64,000 nt of DNA from Procambarus clarkii (Eukaryota; Arthropoda; Malacostraca; Decapoda; Cambaridae): NCBI RefSeq assembly GCF_040958095.1, contig NC_091156.1, forward strand, positions 19,081,202-19,145,201, read 5' to 3'. The notes beneath the pieces were generated by a model that saw only the letters and a program-made list of their open reading frames with translations, was not told where the DNA came from and made no database searches. Of this stretch, positions 11,701 through 21,033 are shown piece after piece (positions within the stretch are counted from its first letter, which is position 1; each line of letters opens with the position of its first letter). The position numbers were made by a program, and so were the translations under genes.

Positions 11701-14700
11701 CATGGAGAGCATAATTCGGTAAGTTTTATTTGTTTTTCATTTAGAATGTTGTCTTTATTTATTTTTTCATATTTAATAGAAATATTCTTCATAATCAAGT
11801 AAATATTTCAATTCCAAGTGATAAGTAGAAATGAAGAAAGTGTAGAAGAATTTCAGCCATTATACCACACAGTTTTTCTTAAGTTTTACCTCTCTGAAAA
11901 TAATTCGACATTCCCTTGTCTTCCCATAACTTAACATTTTTTATGAAGTTTCTAAGATTTTCAGGTCATAGGGTTCAGACCAGATTATGAAGGTTTAAAG
12001 GTCATGAGGAAAAAACAGCACGGAATGTAATAAAATGCTGGTTTCTGGGTGAGCCCCAGAGGCTCCCTGAAGCTGTCTTACTGATCAAATGCCATACTAC
12101 TTGTCAGTAGTAATGAGTGTCATTGAAATTGAATTGAAATTGAATTGAAAGAAGTTTATTGAGGTAAAATACACACAAAGGAATGAGGTAGCTCAAGCTA
12201 TTTTCACCCTGTTCAGTACATCGTGTTAATACATACATAGACATACATGACAAACAATAAACATATTACCGAACATTCTGAGCGATAAACATATACATTC
12301 CTCCTCTACACATGAGTGTCATCAGTGACAGAGTCCTTTTAAGCCTACTGGGAACCATGAGCCAGAACTTGGCCCCCTCAGAGAGGTGAAGGGAGCAATG
12401 CCCATGAATACAAAACATTTAAAGTATGTCACCTTGCCATCGACTGGGAAAGGACCCAGAAAGGTAGGCGAATCAAAACAGACCACTGTCTGGTTGAAAA
12501 TTGCAAGCTACATCCTCACAAGCACAAAAGAACTCCCGTAGAACACAAACTAACAAGCAAAACTTGTTTTGCAGTTGGGTAGGGCTGGGGCTTCACCTGC
12601 TGCTTTCACCCCAAAGCTTCATCAAAGCTCGTATTTTCCTAGTCATCAGCAGTGCCATTGTCTATCCAGCTTACAGTCTACCTTCATGTCCATGACTTTT
12701 GGAAGTATGCCACTCTTTCGGCTGTGTTTGTGAACATGTCCTGAGCTGATATTCAGGCATGGGGGGTTTTGATGTCAAACAGGTTCTGGCAACCCAGTAT
12801 TTGGTGCATGTTCCTGGGCCTCGGCACTCTTGTGTGGCCTTGGGTTGTCTCTTGGCTGGGAGTCTCATCCTTGTCCTAATTCCTGCTTTGCTTCCTCTTT
12901 CCTAGTAAGTTCCCATGTTTTCTTCTCCACGGATAGTTACATTCAGGGATTCACAAGGGGGCTTCCCTATAGAAAACCATCATTGAATGTAATAAAATGC
13001 CAATTTCTTTGTAAGCGCCAGTGGCTCCCTGATCCCCTTTCTCCCTTCCCGGTCGTTAGTGGATGCTTACATCTGCCCTAGAACTGAACTTGGGGATACT
13101 GGCTGGCAGTAGGTTGCCTGGCACCCCCCCCCCCCCCCAAGTGAGAGAGAGAGCTTGGACAAATGAGCTCATGCTAATTCAGAAAGATTGCAATCATTTG
13201 TTTACATAGTTGGGGAGTTCTTCTGGCTCGTTTTGAGGCTTCTGATTCTTTTGAATCTAGTAGTGGTTAGTTTTGGCTCACTGATTTTTGTATTGCTTTC
13301 ACCGTTGTGGTGGCCTAAAACATGCCACTGCTCCTTGTGCCTCAGTGATAGGGCCAGTTTCTGGCTTCCAGTCCCTGGTAGGCCTCTAGCACACTATGGC
13401 CGACATGTCCCAGTAGATGGTAACCATCTCGGTGTATAGCTTCAGGAAGCCTCCGGGGCTAAACCAGAAATTGGTATTTCATTACATTCAATGCGGTTTT
13501 TTCTGGTGCAGACCGGTCCCAACCCCCTGTCAAGCTGCCTAGTCAAGCATTGTTCCCTTCTTTGATTCTATGTTGTGCCACACTGTTACTGAAAGATTTC
13601 CGATGTAATTTTTTTTTAACAGAAACTTAGATAATTATCAGGTATTGGGTTCACCAAATTTTCAAAGCTATTCTCTATTTTGTTTATCTGTTCAGTGAAT
13701 TCCTCAGCCATCGCATCTGGCAGTTTGTATCTTAGGAAAATAACTTAAGTTTATTTTCTCTATTTTTACAAGTTTATTTTCTCTATTTTTACTCCCAGTA
13801 CCTCTACCACCTCATTTGTAGAGTTAAAGAGCTCCGAGCATGCAAAGTCTTCCCTAATATATAGACCCACTCCTCCATGTGACCTGTTTACCTTATCACA
13901 TCTGTATAGATTATGTCCTGGTATCCAGATCTCACTGTCCAAGAATTTCCCTGCATGAGTTTCTGTGAAAGCTCCAAATACTGCATTTGACTCAGTGAAG
14001 AGGCCATTTATGAACTGTATTTTGTATTTTGTTCTTGTTTTTAATCCTTGTATGTTGGCAAAGATGAATGAGATACACTATTTGGGGTAATTTGACTGGG
14101 AGACTTCTGGCCGATCCATTATGAGTGGATATATCGAGTTTGTTCTAACCAGTGCTGATTGTTGTAAGGCAGTTGCCTGTTGTAGTTGTAGTTCCTTTGC
14201 GGTGTGTAATTGTATATGGGATTCTGGTATGCAAGTGGGTCTGTTATCCAGTTCCATACATTCTCTATGTTCCCCCTTTTGAAATCTCTTGGCTTGCTAT
14301 AAAAAATTATTTGAGCTTCCTCCAAATCCATTATCTTGCTTGCCACTCTTTATGTAGCATTCTGTGCCTTTCACATGAAAGTATGGGCAGCTGAGGTCAT
14401 AGCATTTTCTGTCCTCGAGTGAGGTTTGGCACATGTCAGGATGGAAAAACCTACATGTTGATCCAAATCGACACTGTCCTTTCCTAAGCGTATTTAAAAA
14501 ATATTTGGGATGGTGGTAAACAGATGGTGATGGTGCATTCTATTCTTTTCTTATTTCCAGCATATCTATGTCTGTATATGCCCTTTACATAGAATTTGCA
14601 TATGTCTATCGTTCTGGTCTGACTCGCTCTATCGGGGACCGTTGAAGTGTCTGTACCTATCAAGCTGTCAGTGCTGTCTGTTACACTTTCTAGTCTACTG

Positions 14701-15758
14701 TCGTCTGCATCCAGGCATACTGAATCAGAGTTTACAACTTCCTGAGATTCTGCTTCGGTTTCCTCCCTGACTGCCCCTGGTCTATTAGAATTATTGTTGC
14801 TCATTTCCCACTCTTTCTGGATAGCTGGTAGGCTTTCAATGAATGAAGTTTTCCAGTCATGAGTCATGGTATCTAGAAGGTTTTTTAGTATATTCCAAGA
14901 TGGCAAGTAATTTTTACATACCCAGAGTAAATGGTCAGGTCTCAGTCCCATGGTATTACTCACTCCTGTACAAGCCGAATGAAATTTATTCTTACATATA
15001 TAACATTCAATTCCCGTTGCCTTTGTCTTCAAGCTTTATTACAGGTGACCACAAATTAGTTTGTTTACTGCCATATTGCCGTGTTTTGCTGTTGTTTGCT
15101 CGTGTTACCCGGTAGGACAATAAGAACTCTGTGATTAGGTAACACCTAGTAGTATGGCATTAAATCAGTGATAGCTTCAGGAAGCCTCCGGCACTCGCCC
15201 AGAAATTGGCATTTCATTACATTCAATGCTGGTTATTTGGAATTAGTTTTTCTTGTGCACCACAGGGGTTATATTAAACAGGTGTGCAGTGTAGAGGTTA
15301 ATGGAACCTTTATTGACCGAGTAATTTTCTTTCTCAATCATCTTTCTGCTCTCATATTTACATTCCAAATGATATCTTGGAGCTTTTGAGGATTCTGATT
15401 AGGATAATGTTAGCCAATCAGGCTTGGCGTGATATTTTGATAATTATTTGCTTACTTGTTCTTCATAGATATATAGCAGTCCATATCAAGATGGTCATAT
15501 CATGTTTTGTTATAATCGTTTTCATATTTGTAGGTTCAAGATGCCCAAGCTGCCATGCGCTTGTACACAATGCACCGTAGAGAATGGGAAGAATTTATAT
15601 CTAAGAAAAGGAGAAAGCTAACTGCCAAAAAGAAGAGCAAACCATCCACTGCTGTGACAAAGAGTGACAGTGATGCTGTGACAAAGAGTGACAGTGATGC
15701 TGTGACAAAGAGTGACAGTGATGCTGTGACAAAGAGTGACAGTGATAGTGAGGAATGA
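2344..15758 (+). CDS. rexo4: RNA exonuclease 4 (REXO4/XPMC2 family), 3' five exons
   Basis: REXO4 is a nuclear/nucleolar DEDDh-family 3'-5' exonuclease linked to rRNA processing. Five exons (2344-2702, 5855-6048, 7407-7542, 11616-11718, 15534-15758) join with matching phases (2, 1, 2, 0) and GT-AG borders into 1017 nt, 338 residues plus TGA. Counting from the first visible residue, the order is: Lys/Ser-rich tail; WFDNVDP motif near residue 93; exonuclease motif I DCEMVG (Asp128, Glu130); KYVKPT and RTHVSGIRP; motif II GHALRND (Asp212); motif III EHNSVQDAQAA (His262, Asp267); and a basic C-terminus ending in four AVTKSDSD repeats. All DEDDh residues are intact. The start codon and first exon are not visible, so the protein is N-terminally incomplete. 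All introns carry transposon fragments. No promoter could be identified. Confidence 0.95.
2703..3150. other. rexo4: REXO4 intron a-b, 5' part, nothing recognised
   Basis: AT-rich intronic sequence. I see no repeat family or coding signal in it. Confidence 0.5.
3150..3285 (-). repeat. Dispersed repeat, LINE-tail-like
   Basis: The segment TTTATTTTGCACCCCCTAC, CATTCTGTGGGTG and the downstream GAACTGAAACCCCACAG recurs at 39590-39710 and in part at 39935-39975. The arrangement suggests the 3' end of a non-LTR element on the minus strand. The element's coding part is not seen beside it. Confidence 0.55.
3320..3945 (-). mobile_element. 5'-truncated CR1-like LINE fragment (C-terminal RT region)
   Basis: The minus strand encodes [50 protein letters not shown] and, further on, [20 protein letters not shown] and [10 protein letters not shown]. 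These are the conserved C-terminal blocks of CR1/L2-type reverse transcriptase ORFs. The reading frame has at least one break. The same blocks recur in the LINE at 23.9-27.9 kb. Its 5' break point coincides with a perfect hairpin at 3916-3962. Confidence 0.8.
3916..3962. repeat. Perfect 22-bp inverted repeat, 3-nt loop
   Basis: CATATTCCAACTTTAGTCTC plus AC at 3916-3937 is exactly complementary to 3941-3962 with a TTT loop. The left arm is LINE coding sequence and the right arm is its snap-back copy, so the hairpin arose when or after the LINE inserted. Confidence 0.9.
4034..4320. repeat. GATA/GGAT microsatellite
   Basis: Mixed GATA, GGATA, AATGGATA and GATG units run for about 290 bp with substitutions throughout, so it is an old, impure array. 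Open frames read from it are low-complexity artefacts. Confidence 0.92.
4325..4600 (-). mobile_element. DIRS-like retrotransposon relic (RT-RNase H connection region)
   Basis: The minus strand reads [33 protein letters not shown] and [12 protein letters not shown]. The 'DA(F/M)xxDW...(L)FPP..L..RVL' pattern is typical of the region after RNase H in DIRS-type tyrosine-recombinase retrotransposons. No intact element is present. The assignment rests on motif memory. Confidence 0.5.
4601..5790. other. rexo4: Repeat-derived intronic sequence without a clear family
   Basis: Short phrases here (for example AGACCAGACCACTGTTAAG and the GAGCCTGCTGGGAG block) resemble phrases in the dispersed elements at 12.4, 22.2 and 23.6 kb. 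This suggests further DIRS or MITE debris. No reading frame is convincing. Confidence 0.35.
5855..6048 (+). CDS. rexo4: REXO4 exon b: exonuclease motif I
   Basis: The acceptor is TTTTTTCTCCACAG, ending at 5854. The donor GTTAGT begins at 6049. The exon completes the split Gly codon and encodes [16 protein letters not shown]..., giving the catalytic Asp-x-Glu pair of the DEDDh family. It continues through [16 protein letters not shown] and VSGIRP, all hallmarks of the REXO4 branch. It ends after one base of a Gly codon. Confidence 0.95.
6050..6813. other. rexo4: REXO4 intron b-c, mostly unremarkable
   Basis: AT-rich intron. At 6400-6440 the phrase GGTCTGTCCTGGACCATTAT is a diverged match to one arm of the palindrome at 8869-9013, so a degraded half-copy of that foldback lies here. 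Confidence 0.45.
6814..6922. repeat. 48-bp tandem repeat, 2.2 copies
   Basis: Units start at 6814, 6862 and 6910 with CATGTCACATTAGCCCATAT. Each unit also contains the partly palindromic segment CATATGTG...CACATG. It lies in REXO4 intron b-c. Confidence 0.9.
7407..7542 (+). CDS. rexo4: REXO4 exon c: exonuclease motif II
   Basis: The acceptor is TTGTTTTCTCAG, ending at 7406; the donor is GTAAGC at 7543. The exon encodes [22 protein letters not shown] with the third catalytic Asp, then LKVLFLSHP and RDTSR. It starts in phase 1 and ends in phase 2, matching its neighbours. Intron b-c is the shortest, about 1.36 kb. Confidence 0.95.
7543..8750. other. rexo4: REXO4 intron c-d, 5' part
   Basis: No gene is seen. 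A perfect 23-bp direct duplication (CAATATGACAAGTTCTGATC plus TGT) lies at 7709-7754. From about 8330 onward (GGATGCACTC...GTCTCGATACTGTC...CACTGGGCAGCAAGGC) the text resembles diverged TIR-element debris. Confidence 0.45.
8869..9013. mobile_element. Foldback element, 70-bp near-perfect arms
   Basis: Arms at 8869-8938 and 8944-9013 are complementary with one mismatch and flank a 5-nt loop (TCGAC). The arm contains GTCGTCGTCCCTTCAACTTC on one side and its complement on the other. Such near identity means either a young insertion or ongoing arm correction. It sits in REXO4 intron c-d and would form a stable hairpin in the pre-mRNA. Confidence 0.92.
9400..9965 (+). mobile_element. LINE 3'-end fragment, frameshifted
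   Basis: Two overlapping frames together give the end of a LINE reverse transcriptase ORF. The first reads [19 protein letters not shown]. The second reads [29 protein letters not shown] and [20 protein letters not shown]. The join needs at least one frameshift. A shorter relic of the same 3' end lies at 20090-20240. Confidence 0.7.
9966..11099. other. rexo4: Intron c-d remainder; weak RNase H-like reading on the minus strand
   Basis: The minus strand at 10040-10250 has an open stretch reading [13 protein letters not shown]...[15 protein letters not shown]. It loosely recalls the AEL..A..AL block of retroelement RNase H. The similarity is too weak to call. Nested hairpins occur at 10608-10656. 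Confidence 0.3.
10608..10656. repeat. Two mutually exclusive hairpins sharing an arm
   Basis: GAAATACCCAAG (10608-10619) pairs with CTTGGGTATTTC (10628-10639). The segment GGTAAAGCACTTGGGT (10619-10634) can instead pair with ACCCAAGGTGCTTTACC (10640-10656) with one bulge. The two folds compete for the same bases. Confidence 0.8.
11100..11375. mobile_element. Degenerate copy of the ~0.53-kb TIR element
   Basis: The phrases GGGGCCAGTTTCTGGCTTTG and GTCTCTGGTATGCCA, and the terminal GATAGCTATAAGC...CCCCAGAAAAG, match the right-hand half of the element at 12973-13504. The right end is eroded. Confidence 0.55.
11616..11718 (+). CDS. rexo4: REXO4 exon d: linker to motif III
   Basis: The acceptor ends CTTATGCTTCAG at 11615, and the donor GTAAGT starts at 11719. 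The exon completes the Arg codon and encodes [20 protein letters not shown] and then [13 protein letters not shown]. The motif III His is in EHNS. The exon ends at phase 0, so the catalytic Asp of the same motif lies on the next exon, 3.8 kb away. Confidence 0.95.
12025..12440. mobile_element. TIR element, left half, with a nested insertion
   Basis: It begins GGAATGTAATAAAATGCTGG, then TTCTGGGTGAGCCCCAGAGG and CTCCCTGAAGC, the left-terminus signature of this family. The element is split by the insertion at 12124-12311 and resumes at 12312 (CCTACTGGGAACCATGAGCC...). No right terminus is seen directly after it. Confidence 0.75.
12124..12311 (-). mobile_element. Short retroposon with 11-bp target duplication
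   Basis: ATGAGTGTCAT occurs at 12113-12123 and again at 12312-12322, framing the insert. On the minus strand the insert ends in TTTCAATTCAATTTCAATTC, a simple-repeat tail. The remainder matches 32036-32195 (TTTATTG, ATGTACTGAACAGGGTGAA-like, GAGCTACCTCATTCC). It is a 5'-truncated LINE or a SINE inserted into an older TIR element. Confidence 0.85.
12973..13504. mobile_element. Complete ~0.53-kb nonautonomous TIR element
   Basis: The left terminus AAAACCATCATTGAATGTAA runs to CCAGTGGCTCCCTGA. The right terminus GGAAGCCTCCGGGGC...TTACATTCAATGCGGTTTT is its inverted counterpart over about 55 bp. The interior has a C tract near 13125 and the GGGCCAGTTTCTGGCTTCCA block. No transposase is encoded. 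Full or partial copies also occur near 11.1, 12.0, 15.1, 20.7, 21.6, 23.4 and 32.85 kb. Superfamily unknown. Confidence 0.8.
13600..15035 (-). mobile_element. LINE 5' portion: PHD-like and CCCH ORF1, then AP endonuclease (antisense in REXO4 intron)
   Basis: Read on the minus strand, a 182-codon frame starts near 15032 with a PHD-like cluster ([15 protein letters not shown]...LLWVCKN). An acidic Ser/Asp-rich stretch follows, then ICKFYVKGI. After a frameshift comes CCCH finger [19 protein letters not shown] near 14356-14440 (C-x8-C-x4-C-x3-H). Still further, frames read [27 protein letters not shown] and [12 protein letters not shown], the N, E and GGV blocks of an AP-type endonuclease. The reverse transcriptase is absent. 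Similar multi-finger ORFs occur in CR1/L2-group LINEs; the exact clade is not decided. Confidence 0.75.
15036..15240. mobile_element. TIR element, right half
   Basis: The segment ends GATAGCTTCAGGAAGCCTCC...ATTTCATTACATTCAATGCT, the right terminus of the 0.53-kb family. It abuts the 5' end of the antisense LINE, so one may have truncated the other. Confidence 0.7.
15534..15758 (+). CDS. rexo4: REXO4 terminal exon: motif III Asp and repeat-bearing basic tail
   Basis: The acceptor ends TTTCATATTTGTAG at 15533. The exon begins [11 protein letters not shown], which supplies the last catalytic Asp, then [20 protein letters not shown], a likely nuclear-localisation patch. Four perfect AVTKSDSD octads, SEE and the stop TGA at 15756-15758 follow. 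The Ser/Asp-rich tail resembles acidic casein-kinase-type sites; that role is inference. Confidence 0.93.
   Translation, partial: VQDAQAAMRLYTMHRREWEEFISKKRRKLTAKKKSKPSTAVTKSDSDAVTKSDSDAVTKSDSDAVTKSDSDSEE
15651..15746 (+). repeat. rexo4: 24-bp coding minisatellite, 4 copies, in REXO4
   Basis: Four identical copies of a 24-bp unit (GCTGTGACAAAG then AGTGACAGTGAT) sit in frame just before the stop codon. Each encodes AVTKSDSD. Perfect identity implies recent expansion or gene-conversion-like homogenisation, so copy number is likely variable between individuals. Confidence 0.95.
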
Positions 15759-15808
15759 TTTACATACATGATCATTATGCAGTATGCAGTGTATTTTTCC
15801 AACATGCT

Positions 15809-15848
15809 TTCTCCCCCCCCCTCCTCTCTCTCTCTGTCTGTCTGTCTT

Positions 15849-15935
<87 letters not shown>

Positions 15936-15946
15936 TTCTTTCTTTG
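15809..15946. repeat. CT/CTTT microsatellite in the REXO4 3' UTR region
   Basis: A C tract followed by about 120 bp of (CTCTTT)n and (CT)n begins 50 bp after the REXO4 stop codon. Open frames here are low-complexity Ser/Leu or Arg/Glu artefacts. Confidence 0.95.
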
Positions 15947-16284
15947 ATTGGGAAGTTTACATCCTGGTGAACTGTTTTAATAAATGTAGGCAAAGCTGCC
16001 AAAGATTGGGAAAAGATGTACAGGGGCCAGATTCACGAAGCAATTACGCAAGCACTTACGAACCTGTACATCTTTTCTTAATCTTTGGCGGCTTTGTTTA
16101 CAATTATTAAACAGTTCATGAGCTCTGAAGCACCAGGAGGCTGTTTATAACAATAACAACAGTTGAATGGGAAGTTTTCATGCTGGTAAACTGTTTAATA
16201 AATGTAACCAAAGCCGTCAAAGATTGAGGAAAGATGTAAACGTTCGTAAGTACTTGTGTAACTGCTTGATGACTCCTGGCCCTG
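15947..16284. mobile_element. Foldback TIR element with a flanking partial copy
   Basis: The core is 16021-16284, with termini CAGGGGCCAG...TCACGAAGCAATTACGCAAG and an inverted counterpart ending CTTACGAACC-type sequence. The left flank 15947-16020 (GGGAAGTTTACATCCTGGTG...) is a direct repeat of the interior at 16167-16241 and an inverted repeat of 16063-16120. The CAGGG termini suggest a hAT-type MITE, but no 8-bp duplication was found. Confidence 0.7.
15979..15984 (+). promoter_or_regulatory. rexo4: Candidate REXO4 poly(A) signal AATAAA
   Basis: AATAAA lies 221 bp downstream of the stop codon, inside repeated sequence related to the adjoining foldback element. A second AATAAA within the same repeat unit lies near 16197. 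Which is used cannot be told from sequence alone. Confidence 0.45.
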
Positions 16285-16864
16285 TGCGGTATTCTTCATG
16301 ATCTCCCAAAGTTTGTTGATCTCTTCCACTTAACTACCACATTCTCTCTCTCCATATTCTTGGCACTGTTGTAATAATTTCTATGGCAATTTGGTATATA
16401 ATCTTCCTTCTTTTTCTTATATTGTGCCTCTGTAATTTTTCACTCACTCTTATCCTACTCAATTGTGTTGCACTCATGACAATTTTTGCACAAAATATTA
16501 GTCCAATATCAACCCAGTGAAAATATCCACTGAGTAGGTAATACCAGCTTGAGAATATCCACTGAATAGGTAATACCAAATTGGGAATTTCCACTGAATA
16601 GGTAATACCAGCTTGGGATTGATTGATGTGCCCTTGGTATGCCATGACCTGTCGAAGGACACATTAATGTCAAGGACTTCACTCTTCAATTCACTACTGT
16701 AATAACCTATGACTTTCTCAGGAGTTCCATCTTATACCCCTTAACTATTTGTCAAATGCCTCATCTCTTATCATTTTCTGGTACTTTGTATAAACAATGG
16801 GCAAAATGATTGGAATATTCATTACTCCTCATGTTGTTCATGTTGTATTCATTAATCGTCGTCA
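16285..16864. other. Intergenic; 32-bp triplication
   Basis: Three 32-bp units (CCACTGAATAGGTAATACCA...) start at 16527, 16559 and 16591. Nothing else is recognised in this interval. Confidence 0.7.
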
Positions 16865-17131
16865 GTAGGGGCCCTGACGGCTGTATGGAGAGTGCTCGGG
16901 ATTCGTAGTCCTAAGATTCTGGGTTCGAACCCCGTCGGAAGTGGAAAGAAATGGGCAGAGTTTCTTTCATCCTGATGTGCCTGTTCACCTAGCAGTAAGT
17001 AGGTACCTGTGAGTTAGACAGCAGCTATAGGCTGCTTCCTTGGAGATGTGTAACAACAAAGAGGCCTGGTCTAGTACCGGGCCGCGGGGACGCTAAGCCC
17101 TGAGATCATCTCAAGCTATCTTAAGAAGATA
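16865..17131 (+). mobile_element. tRNA-derived SINE, family 1
   Basis: The head has a B-box GGGTTCGAACCCCG near 16921 preceded by GAGAGTGCTCGGGATTCGTA. The body reads GGGCAGAGTTTCTTTC, CACCTAGCAGTAAGTAGGTA and GGGCCGCGGGGACGCTAAGC, and the tail ATCATCTCAAG ends in AAGAAGATA. Other copies are 32541-32812, 36912-37157, 34464-34535 (body only) and 58777-58958 (minus, head deleted). Confidence 0.88.
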
Positions 17132-17767
17132 CAGTAGTTTTGAAATAATTATAACCAAGACCATTGAGCCTGTTGGTTTACGCTTCTTTATTGTTTCTCT
17201 TTTTTTTATCTATTACAGTGAGTTCTCTACCATACTCACAGTGCCCCACCACACTTTTATGACAATTTTCACATCATGTTGGTCAGTAACTAATACATTG
17301 TTTCAATTTACGAGTTTTACAGATGCTAATATATAAATATTGTTAAGAACATTCACCAGCTTTGTATCAGGCATTATAATATGAGGTACATTAGCCATTT
17401 TTCCCCTTCTGCTTTCTTTTTCTAAACAATATATATGTTTTTTCCATAACTTTCATCTAAATCAATATTAAATTTGTTCAGTCTGTAGCACTGTTCAGTC
17501 TTTTTTACATTTCATTGAAATTTTAGGAGTGATGCTGAGAATACACTTCCCATCATGGGAGGTGCCTGGCACTACTGCATCATTAGTAGAAGTACTTGGC
17601 AATGTACCATCAGGGGATGTTTCCATTGACTATATCAGATAGTTATAGAGGTCAGTGTGTCAGCTGGAGAATGTAGAGTCTGCAGTGCCTCCACAGCTGA
17701 TGTGTCATCATGAGAGAGACCAAGAGGAGGTGAACTGATCTCACCTGCTCTTGCTATATATATATAT
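17132..17767. other. Intergenic, nothing recognised
   Basis: AT-rich sequence without a coding or repeat signal I can name. A short TA run at 17754-17767 precedes the next element. Confidence 0.5.
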
Positions 17768-18153
17768 GTCATACCTAGTAGCCAGAACGCACTTCTCAGC
17801 CGATTATGCAAGGCCCGATTTGCCGAATAAGCCAAGTTTTCCTGAATTAATATATTTTCTCTATTTTTTTTCTTATGAAATGATAAAGCTACCCATTTCA
17901 TTATGTATGAGGTCAATTTTTTTTTATTGGAGTTAAAATTAATGTAGATATATGACCGAACCTAACCAACCCTACCTAACCTAACCTAACCTATCTTTAG
18001 AGGTTAGGTTAGGTGAGGTAGCCGAAAAAGTTAGGTTAGGTTAGGCTAGGTAGGTTAGGTTGTCGAAAAACAATTAATTCAGGAAAACTTGGCTTATTAG
18101 GCAAATCGGGCCTTGCATAGTAGGCATAAAAGTGCGTTCTGGCTACTAGGTAC

Positions 18154-18156
<3 letters not shown>
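17768..18156. mobile_element. TA-embedded MITE with TTAGG-type core, copy 1
   Basis: Inverted termini of about 85 bp (GTCATACCTAGTAGCCAGAA...GCAAGGCCCGATTTGCC...) flank a core with runs of CCTAACCTAACC on the left and GGTTAGGTTAGG on the right. TA microsatellite lies on both sides. Copy 2 is at 52071-52435 with the interior reversed. No coding capacity. Confidence 0.9.

Positions 18157-18211
<55 letters not shown>
18157..18211. repeat. (TA)n microsatellite
   Basis: Pure TA run between the MITE and the foldback that follows. Confidence 0.97.
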
Positions 18212-18214
<3 letters not shown>

Positions 18215-18357
18215 CAATGTCAGACCACGGAGGAAAAATGAAACAGGAAATTTCCTTAAGTACTTTCGTATATTAAATACATCTTCAGAAGGTGAATATA
18301 CGAAAGTACTTAAGGAAATTTCCTGTTTCATTTTTCCTCCGTGGTCTGACATTGTCA
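18212..18357 (-). mobile_element. 63-bp perfect palindrome with hammerhead-like core
   Basis: Arms 18212-18274 and 18295-18357 are exactly complementary around a 20-nt spacer. On the minus strand the centre reads CTGAAGA (complement of 18282-18288), a short GTAT...ATAC hairpin, then CGAAAG (GAAA at 18267-18264), followed by GTACTTAAG that pairs with the upstream CTTAAGTAC. This fits the order C3UGANGA9 - stem II - GAAA - stem III of a hammerhead ribozyme, as described for Penelope-like elements. Stem I is not convincing. The palindrome is real; the ribozyme is inference. Confidence 0.6.
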
Positions 18358-18389
18358 CATTCTTAATCACGTGTTTATTTTCGTGATAT

Positions 18390-20089
<1,700 letters not shown>

Positions 20090-20320
20090 TGGAACACAAA
20101 AGGCTAGTGGCCCTTACAAGCCTGGCCTCGGGCTTGTAACTCCTCAAACCTGGCCTCGGGCTTGTAACTCCTCAAACCTGGCCTCGGGCAGGACTTTGGG
20201 AATAGAAGAACTCTCAGAATCCCATCAAGCAGGTACATACAAAGCAGCTCTTATTTATATCCATAGTATAAATAGGAACTGCCTCGTATGGGCCAATAGG
20301 CCTTCTGCAGATTCGTTACT
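20090..20320 (+). mobile_element. LINE 3'-end fragments with 28-bp duplication
   Basis: CCTGGCCTCGGGCTTGTAAC recurs with 28-bp period at 20121, 20149 and 20177. The rest matches the 3' end of the LINE at 9400-9965. At 20274-20312 ACTGCCTCGTATGGGCCAAT plus GGCCTTCTGCAG matches the terminus of the CR1 element ending near 27870. Confidence 0.65.
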
Positions 20321-20519
20321 TCTTGTTGATACATACATACATATATTAATTCTATCACTGATTCATATATAAATTAATTTATACATATTCATAAGTACAG
20401 ATACTTACATTTATACATTTATTTATTAATACATTTATTCACTGATACATCAATTGATTCATTCATTCATTGGTATACAGTATTCATTTATTATTCATAC
20501 ATTCATTCATACAATCTTC

Positions 20520-20600
20520 CAGTGTTTCTCAACCTTCGCTCTGCAGGACCCCCAAAGTAACTAGGGGGTTCCTCGAGATAGTGAAAAATCAGCTATTTCT
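20520..20600 (+). mobile_element. Possible hAT-type terminus
   Basis: CAGTGTTTCTCAACCTTCGC and the following GGACCCCCAAAGT...GGGGGTTCC look like the left end of hAT-type nonautonomous elements. No matching right end was found. Confidence 0.35.
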
Positions 20601-20639
20601 AATGATGTGTGTGTATTTTTGAGTAATTGTTGTGTTACT

Positions 20640-21033
20640 CAAAAGCCGCGCAGGCATGCGGCGCGGCTCGTGTGACGTCATGCGCGGTTGCTCGTTTTCA
20701 TTTGGGGGAGTTCTGTTCACTTGTTTGTCTATTTTAGCTATTTTCACCAGAATAGGAGTTTGTTTTGAGGCCCTTACCTTTCTGGGTGCCTGTCTGATCA
20801 ATGGCAGGTATAGAATGCTCCGAATCCCATGTGCAATTCTATAGGCCATTGCTCCTCGTGCCTCTCTGAGGGGGCCAGGCTCTGGCTCGTGGTCCCAGGT
20901 AGGCCTAGAACTCCAATCACACTGACTGATGTCAAAATTTAGTGATAAACATATCAGTCTGGATAGCTCCTGGGAGCCTATGGGACTCGCCCAGAAAATG
21001 GCGTTTCATTTCATTCAACGCTGGTTTTTTGAA
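20640..21033. mobile_element. TIR element, right two thirds
   Basis: The interior phrases ATTTTCACCAGAATAGGAGT, GGGGCCAGGCTCTGGCTCGT and GTCCCAGGTAGGCCTAGAAC, and the terminus AGCTCCTGGGAGCC...TTTCATTCAACGCTGG, match 32848-33385. The left terminus is missing. Confidence 0.75.

Noticed and set aside
15755..16110. Ser/Leu-rich and Arg/Glu-rich frames over the CT tract
   Set aside because: Low-complexity readings of a microsatellite in both orientations; REXO4 has already ended.
16021..16284. 8-bp duplication for the CAGGG foldback
   Set aside because: Flanks AAGATGTA and TGCGGTAT do not match; hAT membership is left open.
17940..18060. True interstitial telomere
   Set aside because: Only 3-4 imperfect TTAGG units in each direction, inside a MITE that recurs at 52 kb, so they are part of the element.
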